A stretch of 64,000 nucleotides of DNA from Clostridia bacterium (GCA_003249225.1 QKJQ01000027.1:434001-498000); one strand, 5' to 3'; positions 55,727 to 64,000 are shown, numbered from the stretch's first letter. Made by a program: numbers and translations. The notes: generated by a model not told the origin, from the sequence alone.

Positions 55727-56023
55727 TTCTCCTCATTTCGAATGGGTTATTTACAAAGTTTCAGACCTAACTATATCATATACGCCTGTATTTTGTTAGA
55801 GCGGAAATGACCGAATTTACTGAAAAAAAAGGGATAGTATTATGCATTTTTACGTGTGAACATACTTAAGTACATTGCTCCAACCTTATTGACTCCTATG
55901 AATTCCATGTGATTTATTTCTAGCATTCTTTACCATAGCAGCAAATTATTCTTCCTGACAGTTTTCGGATAATCATCATCAATCTTTGTGATCTGTCTTT
56001 TCTTGATTCCTTTAAAATTATAT

Positions 56024-57169
56024 TCATTCGCTGCTGCGCGCAAGTCGGTTACAGTTTTTGCATATTCCAAGATTTATGTGATTAATCCCTCCGTAATCAA
56101 CAAAATTCTTATCTGTGTCAATGCATCCGCATATTTCACATTTGACAATACGTCTTCCCTGAGAATCGCAGGCTTTGACTACCTGCTGATCGACCATTTT
56201 CCTAATAATATCATCAATCTGCATCGTGTTGCTCCCGGTGGTTGGTATTGGAGCTGCAGGTGACAGATTAGATTTTCCACCGGATCTATAGCCGGCAAGA
56301 TATGCCCTGCTTTGATTTTCAAGTCTGTCCTGCCGTTCATAATATTCATTTTCTTTTTTGTCTTTTTCTGCCTGACGGTATTCTTCGATCTCATTTATTT
56401 TATTTTGGAACATCGCCTGTTTTTTAGTCTGCCAGATATGAAATCTTTCATGAAAACCTCGGATCGTAAGATTCCAGTCATTCAATCTGAGTTCTTCCAA
56501 GCTGCTCTGCTCATAATAAGTCTCGTCGGCATTCAGAAGAACTTCTTCTCCCTCATAACGATACCGGTTCGTATCTGCCTTGTATTGTGCCAGTTGGCTC
56601 CCGTCAAAGGAAATGACCAACAAGTCCCTATTTTCTGATTCATTCAGTAAATATCGTTTTAAAAAATACGTATGTTTTTCATTGACGATTGACCCAGGGT
56701 TATCAATAACGATCCATCGCACGGGCAGACTGATTTTATTGTACTCATTCACTAATCTTTCTATCTTATTAGCTGACAGCTGATGAAATCCGATTTCAAC
56801 TGCAACCCTGCTTCCTCTTTCATCCTCGATCAAAAGATGAGTATAATGATGTTCTAATAATTTAACTTCCGGTCTCACCTGATATCCAAGCTGTAAAAAA
56901 TGTTCCCCCAGCTTCTTACGTATATTCTTTGTAATTTGATTATTCTCTCTGTCAAAAACTGCATAATCACAGTTCATATTATTCAAATGTGCAAAATATG
57001 CATCCTTCTTCTCCCCATGACAATATCGCAGAACAGGATTCAGGCACTCTTTATCCGGACAAAGTAATTCGTTATGACCGCTTGCTTTCCTAATTTCTTT
57101 TTCAAAAGTATAATCTTTTGCAATATCCCCTGCCAGTAAAAGCTTTTCTCTTAATCGTCCGTTTTCCAT
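56024..57169 (-). CDS. CoiA-like nuclease-fold protein with C-terminal zinc ribbon
   Basis: 381 residues. The N-terminus (LLCPDKECLNPVLRYCHGEKKDAYFAH) resembles the Cys-rich start of competence protein CoiA. VAVEIGFHQLSANKI in the middle fits the E-x-Q type motif of a restriction-endonuclease-like fold. A charged coiled coil lies near 250-300. The C-terminus has a four-Cys ribbon (CEICG ... CKNC). A role in DNA processing is inferred from the CoiA family. No competence operon is adjacent. Confidence 0.65.
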   Translation of the reverse strand: MENGRLREKLLLAGDIAKDYTFEKEIRKASGHNELLCPDKECLNPVLRYCHGEKKDAYFAHLNNMNCDYAVFDRENNQITKNIRKKLGEHFLQLGYQVRPEVKLLEHHYTHLLIEDERGSRVAVEIGFHQLSANKIERLVNEYNKISLPVRWIVIDNPGSIVNEKHTYFLKRYLLNESENRDLLVISFDGSQLAQYKADTNRYRYEGEEVLLNADETYYEQSSLEELRLNDWNLTIRGFHERFHIWQTKKQAMFQNKINEIEEYRQAEKDKKENEYYERQDRLENQSRAYLAGYRSGGKSNLSPAAPIPTTGSNTMQIDDIIRKMVDQQVVKACDSQGRRIVKCEICGCIDTDKNFVDYGGINHINLGICKNCNRLARSSE

Positions 57170-57233
57170 ACGATCCCCATCCTGTCTCCTGAATCAACAA
57201 TTTTGTTTGTTTAAGATCTTTATGCAGGCATTT

Positions 57234-57584
57234 CTACGTTCTGAGTATTTTTTCCATAGACTTTCCTTTCGCCAGCTCATCGATCAGCTTATCGAGATAC
57301 CTGATCTTTTTCATGACAGGGTCTTCTATGTTCTCAACTCTGATTCCACATACTACCCCCGTTATTTTCTCGCACAAGGGATTAAAGTTTACAGCTGATT
57401 CCAGAAAATGTTCGAAGTCTGTACCCTCTTTAAGGTGTTTATCCACTTCCTCCTGACGAAACCCAGTCAGCCACTGAATGATTTCATCCACTTCCTCTTT
57501 CGTTCTGCCCTTACGTTGCGCCTTTGCTACATAAAGCGGATAAACACTGGCAAAAGTCATTGTATAAATCTTATGCTTCTCCAT
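57234..57584 (-). CDS. DUF2200-family protein
   Basis: 116-residue soluble protein. [20 protein letters not shown] and WLTGF are typical of DUF2200, whose function is unknown. AAAGGA precedes the ATG. It lies 64 bases upstream of the CoiA-like gene on the same strand and may be co-transcribed. Confidence 0.75.
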   Translation of the reverse strand: MEKHKIYTMTFASVYPLYVAKAQRKGRTKEEVDEIIQWLTGFRQEEVDKHLKEGTDFEHFLESAVNFNPLCEKITGVVCGIRVENIEDPVMKKIRYLDKLIDELAKGKSMEKILRT

Positions 57585-57965
57585 ATAGAATCCTTTCTGC
57601 TATCCTCCTGCTGCATAGTCTTTTTTTCAGGTTAAACGTTCTGATTTTTATTTTACATTATTACCACAATAATATACTAGGATCAAAAGGTCATGTGATT
57701 CATACTTGCATGAATTCGTATGACGTTGAGACCTAACATCATAATATAATATTGCACCTAATAAAACAACCCATCTGCCATTTACTTCATAGATTCCTAT
57801 TTTTACAAAAATCTATATCCATACTGTCCATTTACGAATTTTGGATCTTTATCGCTGATTTTATTTACATCACAGGATTTAATCTATGATTGAACAAAAT
57901 AAAGAATATGTCTGAGCACATTCTTCGCGTCGTACACGCTCATACTATGAGAATCTACCTTTCGC

Positions 57966-58015
57966 GTATGTACGCATCCTGCACGGAGGGCTTTTTATTT
58001 TATAGTAAAGTCGAC
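57966..58015. repeat. Intergenic element, second copy of sequence at 54799-54848
   Basis: About 50 bases match 54799-54848 at most positions. The shared core is ACGCATCCTGCA, then GGCTTTTT or TGCTTTTT and ATAG-AAAG. In both places it lies between genes, about 3.2 kb apart in the same orientation. Confidence 0.6.
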
Positions 58016-58036
58016 GAACTTTCTAAAAAATAAAAA

Positions 58037-58075
58037 TCATGGCAGACAAATCGTTAAAAGATTCATCTGCCATGA
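58037..58075 (-). terminator. Terminator of the flavin-reductase gene
   Basis: TCATGGCAGA (58037-58046) pairs perfectly with TCTGCCATGA (58066-58075), with an inner AATC/GATT helix; T-rich tail on the minus strand. Confidence 0.85.
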
Positions 58076-58110
58076 AAAGTGTATACCTTTTTACTAATCT
58101 TGTTATATCC

Positions 58111-58659
58111 TTATGCAGTCTTATCGATCCATGCAACAAAGGCTGCCATAAATCCATCCAGGAATTTTTTTGTATCTTCGTTGCTTAGTGCACCGTTTTC
58201 ATCGAAAAGTGTATAAGAAGATCCGATGTAAGCTTCCGGCTGTGCAAGGGTCAGTACATTTAAGAATGCCAGTACCTGACGCAAATGATGATTTGCACCA
58301 AATCCACCGATAGCTCCCGGCGACTGGCTGATGACTGCTCCTGGTTTTCCACTCCAGACACTGTGTCCATATGGTCTCGAGCCTATATCCAGTGCATTTT
58401 TTAAAGCCGCCGGTATGGAACGGTTATGTTCCGGGGTAATAAAAAGTACAGCATCGAGTGCTTTCACTTCATTCCTGAAATCTGTATAAGCTTTTACCTC
58501 TTCACCATCGTAATCCTGATTGTAAAGCGGAAGGTCACCGATCTCTAAAATTTTAACCTCAAAACCTGCCGGTGCATTGTCCTTTATATAGTTAGCAAGG
58601 TTTCCGCTATATGAATTTTTCCGTAAACTACCTGATACAATTCCAATTGTTCTGCTCAT
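58111..58659 (-). CDS. NADPH-dependent FMN reductase, ChrR/YieF-like
   Basis: 182-residue flavodoxin-fold quinone or chromate reductase. GSLRKNSYSG binds the FMN phosphate, and TPEHNRSIPAALKNALD is the family signature. It likely performs two-electron reduction of quinones or azo compounds. GGAGG lies eight bases before the ATG used. It follows the Rrf2 regulator by 28 bases and is probably controlled by it. Confidence 0.88.
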   Translation of the reverse strand: MSRTIGIVSGSLRKNSYSGNLANYIKDNAPAGFEVKILEIGDLPLYNQDYDGEEVKAYTDFRNEVKALDAVLFITPEHNRSIPAALKNALDIGSRPYGHSVWSGKPGAVISQSPGAIGGFGANHHLRQVLAFLNVLTLAQPEAYIGSSYTLFDENGALSNEDTKKFLDGFMAAFVAWIDKTA

Positions 58660-58687
58660 AATCATTTCCTCCATTAATTGAATTATT

Positions 58688-59095
58688 TTATTTGAATTCT
58701 TTTGTTATATCTGCCAAGGTAACAGCGGCTAATTTTTCTTCTGTACCTTTTTGTATGTTGCCGTATAAGGGAGTCAGTGTACTTTCTATCTTCGCTCCCA
58801 CCGGACATTTATGGTTCGTATTGCTATGGATATCAAACAGTTCACGGTTATCTTCCACAGCCAGGAATATGTCAAGGAGGGTAATCTCTTCCTCAGCTCT
58901 CGCAAGTCCTGTTACCCCAAGTTTGGTACTGGACTTTATCAGGTCTGCCCTTTTGAGGCGGCTCATCAATCGTCTTACAAGCACCGGGTTCGTGTTAATA
59001 CTGGAAGCAATATACTCGGATGTCAAAGGGTGGTCTTCTTTCAAGGCAATTAAGCTCAATATATGAATACTTACGGATAATTTGCTTGAATACAT
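58688..59095 (-). CDS. Rrf2-family transcriptional regulator, YwnA-like
   Basis: 135-residue regulator with an N-terminal winged helix (LTSEYIASSINTNPVLVRRLMSRLKRADLI). It has one Cys, in NHKCPVGAK, instead of the three Cys of cluster-binding IscR or NsrR, so an iron-sulfur cluster is unlikely and single-thiol sensing is possible. AAAGGAGG precedes the ATG; the open frame continues 41 codons upstream through the promoter and was rejected. It leads the operon with the flavin reductase. Confidence 0.86.
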   Translation of the reverse strand: MYSSKLSVSIHILSLIALKEDHPLTSEYIASSINTNPVLVRRLMSRLKRADLIKSSTKLGVTGLARAEEEITLLDIFLAVEDNRELFDIHSNTNHKCPVGAKIESTLTPLYGNIQKGTEEKLAAVTLADITKEFK

Positions 59096-59111
59096 TGTAG
59101 CACCTCCTTTT

Positions 59112-59146
59112 GTAACCATTATAGTTACTAATAAGCGATTTGTCAA
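59112..59146 (-). promoter_or_regulatory. Consensus promoter with GTAAC/GTTAC operator, Rrf2 operon
   Basis: Minus-strand TTGACA (59141-59146), 17 bases and TATAAT (59118-59123), a full consensus. GTAAC (59112-59116) and GTTAC (59124-59128) flank the -10 box and form the candidate Rrf2 site. Confidence 0.8.
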
Positions 59147-59182
59147 GAACCAATTAAATTTTTTTAACAGTAAAATGCTTAC

Positions 59183-59265
59183 AAAAAACACCCGAGCTTT
59201 TGGGCCGGTCTCCTGCATGTTAGTTTTTGGCTCTAACCAACAGGACCGCTCTCTGCTTCGGGTGT
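59183..59265 (-). terminator. Large interrupted hairpin ending in T6
   Basis: ACACCCGAGC (59188-59197) pairs with GCTTCGGGTGT (59255-59265, one bulge). Further helices GCGGTC/GACCGGC, CCTG/CAGG and GTTAG/CTAAC stack inside. T6 follows on the minus strand. It ends the LemA-SHOCT transcript, or may be a small structured RNA. Confidence 0.65.
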
Positions 59266-59314
59266 TATCACTTCATTTCATTCAGTTTTTGTCTGCTCGT
59301 TATGCAGCTTTTTA

Positions 59315-60217
59315 TCACAACTCAAGAATCTGTCTTTTCTTTTTTTCATACTCCTGTGGTGTAATAATTCCTTCCTCCATAAGCGCTTTGTACTGCCTGA
59401 TTTCCTCAATCGTATTCGTAGGAGAAGACACTCTGACAGGTGCTTTCTGTGCAGCGGCAGCTCTTACAGTATGTTCGGCTGCATACGGGAATGATACTTT
59501 TCTTAGTGCATACACTAGCTTTTCAATTTCTTCCATGTTCTGTTGATAGGAACGAAGATAGTGATTCACATCCGGATTGGTGTTGTTAAATCTTGGGCCA
59601 TTCATATCACATTTAATCATCTTCCAGTAGGGATGCTCGAAATAAAGCTCCACGTTAAATGCCTTAAAGGGTTCCGGTAAATCAAGATGTTCAAGCGCAG
59701 CGGAATGATTCGGGTTTCTGTCATCCAGCCTGTCTAGAACACGAGCCATTTCCCGATTTCTTTCGAAAAGTTTGATCTGCGGCAATAAAGTCATGACCCG
59801 ATCCGGTACTGTGCTGGGATAATGAAGTATGCCTTCTGCCGATCCTTCGAACAATGGAGTCTCATCCTCTTTTATGATAAATGATTTTACATGCTTTCCT
59901 TCAAACACGGTTTTATCCAGATTCTTACTCATACAAAACAGTCGGTTCTGGTAGTCAAATGTCATTTTGGTATCCATAAGTCCAAAATCAATCCGTACAG
60001 ACGCTGCGAATTTATCTTTCAGCTTTTGGTTTTGATCAAAAAAACTCAGATACTCCCGAAAATCCTGAATTGTAAGTTTGAACTTCATATCATTTTCCAT
60101 ATCAATTTTGTTATAACAATCACTGCAAACATATTCATCTTCAATTTTCGAAGAGAGAATCATTGGTATTTTACCGCCGCAAATGATGCAAGGTGGTTTA
60201 TTAGAAAACAGTCCCAT
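59315..60217 (-). CDS. DUF4428/SHOCT-domain protein
   Basis: 300 residues. The N-terminus has a four-Cys zinc site (CIICGGKI ... CSDC) as in DUF4428. The middle is a beta-rich domain of unknown role. The C-terminal 30 residues are a SHOCT helix pair (EIRQYKALMEEGIITPQEYEKKK). GGAGG lies eight bases before the ATG used; another ATG two codons upstream is too close. It overlaps the LemA gene by 17 bases. Function unknown, possibly oligomerisation or membrane stress. Confidence 0.76.
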   Translation of the reverse strand: MGLFSNKPPCIICGGKIPMILSSKIEDEYVCSDCYNKIDMENDMKFKLTIQDFREYLSFFDQNQKLKDKFAASVRIDFGLMDTKMTFDYQNRLFCMSKNLDKTVFEGKHVKSFIIKEDETPLFEGSAEGILHYPSTVPDRVMTLLPQIKLFERNREMARVLDRLDDRNPNHSAALEHLDLPEPFKAFNVELYFEHPYWKMIKCDMNGPRFNNTNPDVNHYLRSYQQNMEEIEKLVYALRKVSFPYAAEHTVRAAAAQKAPVRVSSPTNTIEEIRQYKALMEEGIITPQEYEKKKRQILEL

Positions 60218-60767
60218 ACTCATTTCCTCCACTTTTGTTTTTACTTTTCTCTGCCAGATATTCTCTTTGGCGAAAACCCAGCATACGTGAAATAATGGAA
60301 ACCGGAAACATCCTGATTTCACGATTTAACTTTGTTACGCTTCCATTGTAGATAAAGCAACTGGTGCGAACCATATTATCAAAGGTCTGCACCGCATCCA
60401 GTGTTTTTCTATAGGTTTGATTTTTTTTAAGTTCCGGGTATTTTTCTGCTGCCATGACAATGCTGCTCAATGCTATAACTATGATCCCTTCCTGCTGCAT
60501 AACTTCATCCGGTGTGGATTTTGCTGTAATCATGTTTCTTTGAGACTGTACCAATTCTATCAGCAGTTCACTTTCAAGTTTGGCGTATTCCTTGGAATAC
60601 TCTAAAAGAGCTGTCATAGCGTCAAAGCGGCAGGAAAGTTGAACACCGATCTGATTCATAGCATCGTTGATATTCTCATCCAGCATTACCAGTTTTCTCT
60701 GGGTGGTAATGATCCAAAGCAGAATGACTGCACCGATTACGGCAATTGTAATGAAAGTTGGTAGCAT
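60201..60767 (-). CDS. LemA-family protein
   Basis: 188 residues. One N-terminal membrane helix (5-20) is followed by the long helical LemA domain; QRKLVMLDENINDAMNQIGVQL and YNGSVTKLNREIRMFPVSII are hallmarks. LemA proteins are small membrane-linked helical bundles of uncertain role. AAGGAGAG precedes the ATG. It is coupled to the SHOCT protein by overlap. Confidence 0.88.
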   Translation of the reverse strand: MLPTFITIAVIGAVILLWIITTQRKLVMLDENINDAMNQIGVQLSCRFDAMTALLEYSKEYAKLESELLIELVQSQRNMITAKSTPDEVMQQEGIIVIALSSIVMAAEKYPELKKNQTYRKTLDAVQTFDNMVRTSCFIYNGSVTKLNREIRMFPVSIISRMLGFRQREYLAEKSKNKSGGNEYGTVF

Positions 60768-60942
60768 AAAAACTCTCCTTTTTAGTTTTAGATATCTGTT
60801 TGTGCTACTTTATCAGATTAATTCGACAAAAAAATATAAAATACACGAAAAACCATTTTTTAGACACGAATCATAGTTTCGTAAAACTTTCAAATGTGGT
60901 AAAATCAGCTTTGAAAATCTTAGCACCATGTGGAGGATACAA

Positions 60943-61665
60943 ATGTTTCAGATTGCCGTCTGTGATGACAACATAAATGAACTGTCCAACCTAGCTCATC
61001 TGATCGATCAGTATAGAACAACGAAGAAGCTCAATTGCGAATATACCACTTTCACGAATGGATTTGATTTGATATCTGTTCTGGAAAAAGGCAGACGATT
61101 TGATGTGTTTTGCCTTGATATCATTATGCCGGGTTTTTCAGGAATTGCAGTAGCAAAAGAAATCCGCACCTTTGATAAAACAGCACCAATCCTGTTTTTT
61201 ACATCTTCACCCGAATTTGCTTTGGAAAGTTATACAGTGAAAGCCATTAATTATATTCTAAAACCAATAACCATGGAAAAGCTTTTTTTCTCATTTGATG
61301 AACTGTTTGAACATATTAAAAGAGAAGAAGAGGATGCTGTGATTGTAAAAAGCAATGAAGGGATTCAGAAAATACTGATATCTAATCTTGTTTTTTTAGA
61401 AGTCGATGGCAGAAATGTACACTACCATCTTAACTCCGGTAAAGTTATCAAATGCACAGAATCCTTTGTTTTAGCCTGCTCTGCACTAATGAACTACAAA
61501 TGCTTTATCAAACCGCATCGTTCTTATCTGGTAAACATGCAATATGTGGATACGATTGAGAATAATCAGATAACCCTGCAAAATCTTTTCACGATTCCAA
61601 TCGCACAGGGCAAACCTAAAGAAATAAAGATGCAATATCTGAATTATCAGATGAGAGGAGAATAA
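60943..61665 (+). CDS. LytTR response regulator, AgrA-like
   Basis: 240 residues. Receiver domain with Asp8-Asp9 and phosphorylation site Asp59 in FCLDIIMPG; the C-terminal LytTR DNA-binding domain starts near 135 (VIVKSNEGIQKI, FIKPHRSYLVNM). GGAGG precedes the ATG. It pairs with the histidine kinase just downstream. No peptide precursor or AgrB-type processing gene is visible, so the signal is unknown. Confidence 0.9.
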   Translation: MFQIAVCDDNINELSNLAHLIDQYRTTKKLNCEYTTFTNGFDLISVLEKGRRFDVFCLDIIMPGFSGIAVAKEIRTFDKTAPILFFTSSPEFALESYTVKAINYILKPITMEKLFFSFDELFEHIKREEEDAVIVKSNEGIQKILISNLVFLEVDGRNVHYHLNSGKVIKCTESFVLACSALMNYKCFIKPHRSYLVNMQYVDTIENNQITLQNLFTIPIAQGKPKEIKMQYLNYQMRGE

Positions 61666-61689
61666 GCACATGAATCGAGGGATTTTTAG

Positions 61690-62961
61690 ATGATAGCAGC
61701 AACCATCGGACTTATACGATTTGGATTTTCTTTGATTTTTGGTATTACAGTATCGGTTCTTTTTGCAGGAATAGAACAAACAAAAAAGAACCGGTTCATC
61801 ACCGGTCTGCTTTGCTTCCTTTTTCTTTTTATTCAAACGTTCTGCTGGCGACTGGTCGGAATTGACCTGACCTCTAAACTATACCCGTTGATTGTTCATC
61901 TGCCGCTGATCTTTCTATTCTTCTTTTATTTCAAACGGCCACTTCTCTTGTCCACGGTGAGTGTTCTTTTTGGTTATCTGTGCTGCCAGGCACCAAAATG
62001 GGTGGGGTTCCTGGCTGGCTCTCTCCTGAAAAGTCAGCTTGCAGATCATATTTTTTACATCATTGCCGTATTTATTTTCTATATTTTAATTAAAAAATAT
62101 GTGGCAGGATCCGTTCACAGGCTTTTGAATACTTCCAGAAAGATTTGTTTGTTTTTAGGTGGAATACCCTTTTTTTACTATGCTTTCGACTATATAACCA
62201 CGATCTATACCGACACACTTTATATGGGAACAAAATGGGCGGTGCAATTCATGCCTTCCATCGTTTCTATTTTCTATTTATTTTTTATCGTTCTCTATTA
62301 TGCTGAAAATCAAAAACAACTGGTTCTTCAGAGAGAACTTGACATGTTGGACGCCCAGCTAAGACTGGCACAGACGGAGTTTGCAACCATGCAGCAGCTT
62401 CAGCAGAATGCCGCATCCTATCGTCATGATATGCGCCACCATTTTACTTTGTTACAGGGTCTTGCAACCAAAGAAAATATAACAGGCATCAAGGAATACC
62501 TTAGCACTGCCCAGTCTGACATGGATGCCATTACACCACTGCGCTTTTGTGAAAATGAAACAGTTAATCTGATCTTGTCGGCCTATGTTGCAAAGGCAAA
62601 ACAAGAGGACACGATTCTGAATGTGGAAGCCAGACTGGCAGATACACTACTTTTTCGTGATACAGAGCTTTGTTCTCTTCTCTCCAACTCCTTAGAAAAC
62701 GCAATTCATGCCTGTGAGCGCATTCCGGATCGCGGCAAGCGCATAATACTTCTGCGCATGTATTCTAAAAACAACAAGCTTTGCATTGATCTGAGAAATC
62801 GTTATCAGGAAGAACCGGTCTTTCAGGATGGACTTCCAATAACAAAAGAAAAGGGACATGGCTTTGGAATAAAAAGCATTGTTAAAATCATAGAAAAACA
62901 TGGTGGGGTATATCTGTTCTCCATTAAGGAGGAATGGTTCATATTTCAGGCCACTGCCTGA
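61690..62961 (+). CDS. GHKL sensor histidine kinase, AgrC-like
   Basis: 423-residue membrane kinase with six N-terminal helices (to about 205). The phosphorylated His is His246 in YRHDMRHH; the ATPase part has LLSNSLENAIHAC and GHGFGIKSI. It ends soon after the G2 box, normal for this group. The start lies 24 bases after the regulator stop, with GAGGG upstream. Senses an unknown, possibly peptide, ligand and phosphorylates the LytTR regulator. Confidence 0.9.
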   Translation: MIAATIGLIRFGFSLIFGITVSVLFAGIEQTKKNRFITGLLCFLFLFIQTFCWRLVGIDLTSKLYPLIVHLPLIFLFFFYFKRPLLLSTVSVLFGYLCCQAPKWVGFLAGSLLKSQLADHIFYIIAVFIFYILIKKYVAGSVHRLLNTSRKICLFLGGIPFFYYAFDYITTIYTDTLYMGTKWAVQFMPSIVSIFYLFFIVLYYAENQKQLVLQRELDMLDAQLRLAQTEFATMQQLQQNAASYRHDMRHHFTLLQGLATKENITGIKEYLSTAQSDMDAITPLRFCENETVNLILSAYVAKAKQEDTILNVEARLADTLLFRDTELCSLLSNSLENAIHACERIPDRGKRIILLRMYSKNNKLCIDLRNRYQEEPVFQDGLPITKEKGHGFGIKSIVKIIEKHGGVYLFSIKEEWFIFQATA

Positions 62962-63062
62962 TGCCTGCATTGACATTTATATAATGCATCGCATTCAGGC
63001 TTGTATGGTGATATTCCTGCCAAAAAGGATTTATCAAAACGTCGAGAGTAAGTAAACTCTTC

Positions 63063-63746
63063 TTACTGATCAAGGACATCAGCTTCGTTTGAATATCCCC
63101 TCTGCTCCCAAAAACCCTCGTACTCGGAATCATCGGATAGTTCTATACGGACAATCCATTTTGCCCATTTATAACCCAGCTTGTCTTCCGCTACAAGCTG
63201 GAACGGGTACCCGCGTTCGGCCGGAAGTACTACATCATTCATCTTATAAGCGATCATGATTTCTTTATCAAGGATATCCTGTAACGGCAGAGATGTTGTA
63301 TAACCATCGTAGCAATGAAAAATAACCGTGTTGGCTGTGTCCTGAACCATTACATCATCAAACAGATCAGAAAGCTTTATTCCTTCCCATAAAATTGTGG
63401 CAGACCAACCTTCCACACAGTTGAGAGTAACAACCTTTTCATAATGCGTCTTCTCAAGCACTTCATCATAGGAATAGGTCATCGGGTCGTCGACCAGACC
63501 ATCAATGGTAAGGGTGTATTCATCAATGGCAACTTCCTGTGGTCCTTCAATCGAATTATCCCGAAAATCCAAAATGGAAGAAAGATCTTTTCCTTCATAT
63601 TCCGTTATTTCCGATGCAGCGAGTTCTTGAAGGCTGTTCTCATCCGATGAATTCGAAACAGTTCTTACTGTTCCACAACCACCAAGCATTACCAGTATCG
63701 ATACCATCCAAAAAACAAAGATCAATATAGTAGATTTTCTTCTCAT
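63063..63746 (-). CDS. Molybdopterin-fold (sulfite oxidase-like) lipoprotein
   Basis: 227 residues. A lipoprotein signal with LGGC (Cys24) is followed by a short linker and an oxidoreductase molybdopterin-binding domain. Cys110 in VTLNCVEGWS matches the molybdenum-ligating cysteine of YedY and sulfite oxidase; PLQDILDKEIMIAYKMN and ERGYPFQLVAEDKLGYKWAKW are typical. It should sit on the outer face of the membrane. A haem partner is not in the window. AAAGGA precedes the ATG. Confidence 0.82.
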   Translation of the reverse strand: MRRKSTILIFVFWMVSILVMLGGCGTVRTVSNSSDENSLQELAASEITEYEGKDLSSILDFRDNSIEGPQEVAIDEYTLTIDGLVDDPMTYSYDEVLEKTHYEKVVTLNCVEGWSATILWEGIKLSDLFDDVMVQDTANTVIFHCYDGYTTSLPLQDILDKEIMIAYKMNDVVLPAERGYPFQLVAEDKLGYKWAKWIVRIELSDDSEYEGFWEQRGYSNEADVLDQ

Positions 63747-63796
63747 ACAGTTCTTTCCTTTCTTAAAATGACAACGTACATTATGGTTACTGAACA

Positions 63797-64000
63797 TTAC
63801 TGTGCTTTCTTAGGCAGAATTGAACCATCCAGATCATCTATTGTTGTTCCCATGTATTCCACAGCATGACCACTTCGGTTATAGACAACATCTGCCTGTG
63901 TATAGTGACGAATGAAACATCCGGTTTCTAATTCAAAGGCCTCTCCAAGAGGTTCCCCAAGCGGTATATCCCAAAAGTCATACCATGAATGAAGATGGTC
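63797..64000 (-). CDS. C-terminal end of a protein of unknown function (5' partial)
   Basis: The last 67 residues of a minus-strand gene whose start lies beyond the right edge. Text such as FELETGCFIRHYTQADVVYNRSG resembles the end of putative extracellular glycosyl hydrolase-like (GHL15-type) proteins, where a parent strand reads as a growing or naming phrase of the form RxYxxG-VVxN; this is a weak impression. It lies 50 bases upstream of the molybdopterin-fold lipoprotein gene. Confidence 0.5.
   Translation of the reverse strand, partial: DHLHSWYDFWDIPLGEPLGEAFELETGCFIRHYTQADVVYNRSGHAVEYMGTTIDDLDGSILPKKAQ

Larger units (their letters stand above)
57585..58110. other. Intergenic region upstream of the DUF2200 gene
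   Basis: About 525 AT-rich bases. 57920-58010 carries several small palindromes (GCGT/ACGC, CTCAT/ATGAG, GCGTA/TACGC) and a sequence repeated near 54800. The flavin-reductase terminator lies at the right end. No coding gene recognised. Confidence 0.5.

Noticed and set aside
59096-59218. N-terminal extension of the Rrf2 regulator
   Set aside because: The open frame runs through a consensus promoter and its operator, while AAAGGAGG precedes the internal ATG.
60943-62961. Complete agr quorum-sensing locus
   Set aside because: Only the regulator and kinase are present; no AgrB-like peptidase or peptide precursor was found on either side.

Overview
The window reads as chromosome of a low-to-mid GC, Gram-positive anaerobe, most likely a member of the Clostridia close to Lachnospiraceae. 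This is inferred from strong AGGAGG ribosome sites, sigma-A promoters with 17-base spacing, many clostridial ferredoxin-type proteins, a DAK2-DegV fusion, PduS/PduT/PduQ homologues and several c-di-GMP proteins. No rRNA, tRNA, insertion sequence, prophage or CRISPR array was seen. Most genes from about 8 kb onward lie on the minus strand.

Layout. 1-4.3 kb: a peptide-uptake and muropeptide-degradation run (OppD, OppF, NlpC/P60 endopeptidase, M19 dipeptidase, class A beta-lactamase-like hydrolase). 4.5-10.2 kb: transaldolase, a tiny 2[4Fe-4S] ferredoxin and two convergent c-di-GMP enzymes. 10.4-17.2 kb: two TetR-controlled groups, one with an MGT-type glycosyltransferase, one with an SDR and a stand-alone condensation-type acyltransferase. 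17.4-26.1 kb: DHH phosphoesterase, an odd Cys/His-rich MarR regulator, a PocR-AraC/EamA pair, a family 2 glycosidase, a DJ-1/PfpI protein and a permuted papain-like hydrolase. 26.1-27.2 kb: a diguanylate cyclase overlapping that hydrolase gene.

27.4-31.8 kb holds the most unusual locus: an ArsR regulator, dihydrolipoyl dehydrogenase, a free-standing HdrA-like N-terminal iron-sulfur domain, a ferredoxin, a protein fusing a DGC domain to a GcvH-like lipoyl domain, and two further DGC proteins, mostly with overlapping start and stop codons. It looks like a lipoate-based redox or thiol-transfer system of unknown substrate.

32-48.7 kb: an aminotransferase with a zinc-ribbon tail, DUF1295/DUF2177 membrane proteins, DAK2-DegV, a GH16 glucanase, a secreted beta-helix protein, a divergent MocR/LysE pair, a regulator fusing an XRE domain to a desulfoferrodoxin-like domain, and a three-gene pduQ-pduS-pduT set without shell hexamers or core enzyme. 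49-64 kb: KatG, a c-di-GMP phosphodiesterase, an AhpD-like protein, a PHP phosphoesterase, a CoiA-like protein, an Rrf2/flavin-reductase pair, LemA/SHOCT proteins, an AgrA/AgrC-type two-component pair, and a molybdopterin-fold lipoprotein at the right edge.

Two wider patterns stand out. Many regulators have a palindrome laid directly over a near-consensus promoter, so several circuits can be predicted from sequence alone. Short purine-rich (sense strand) tandem repeats sit at or across the stop codons of at least five minus-strand genes.
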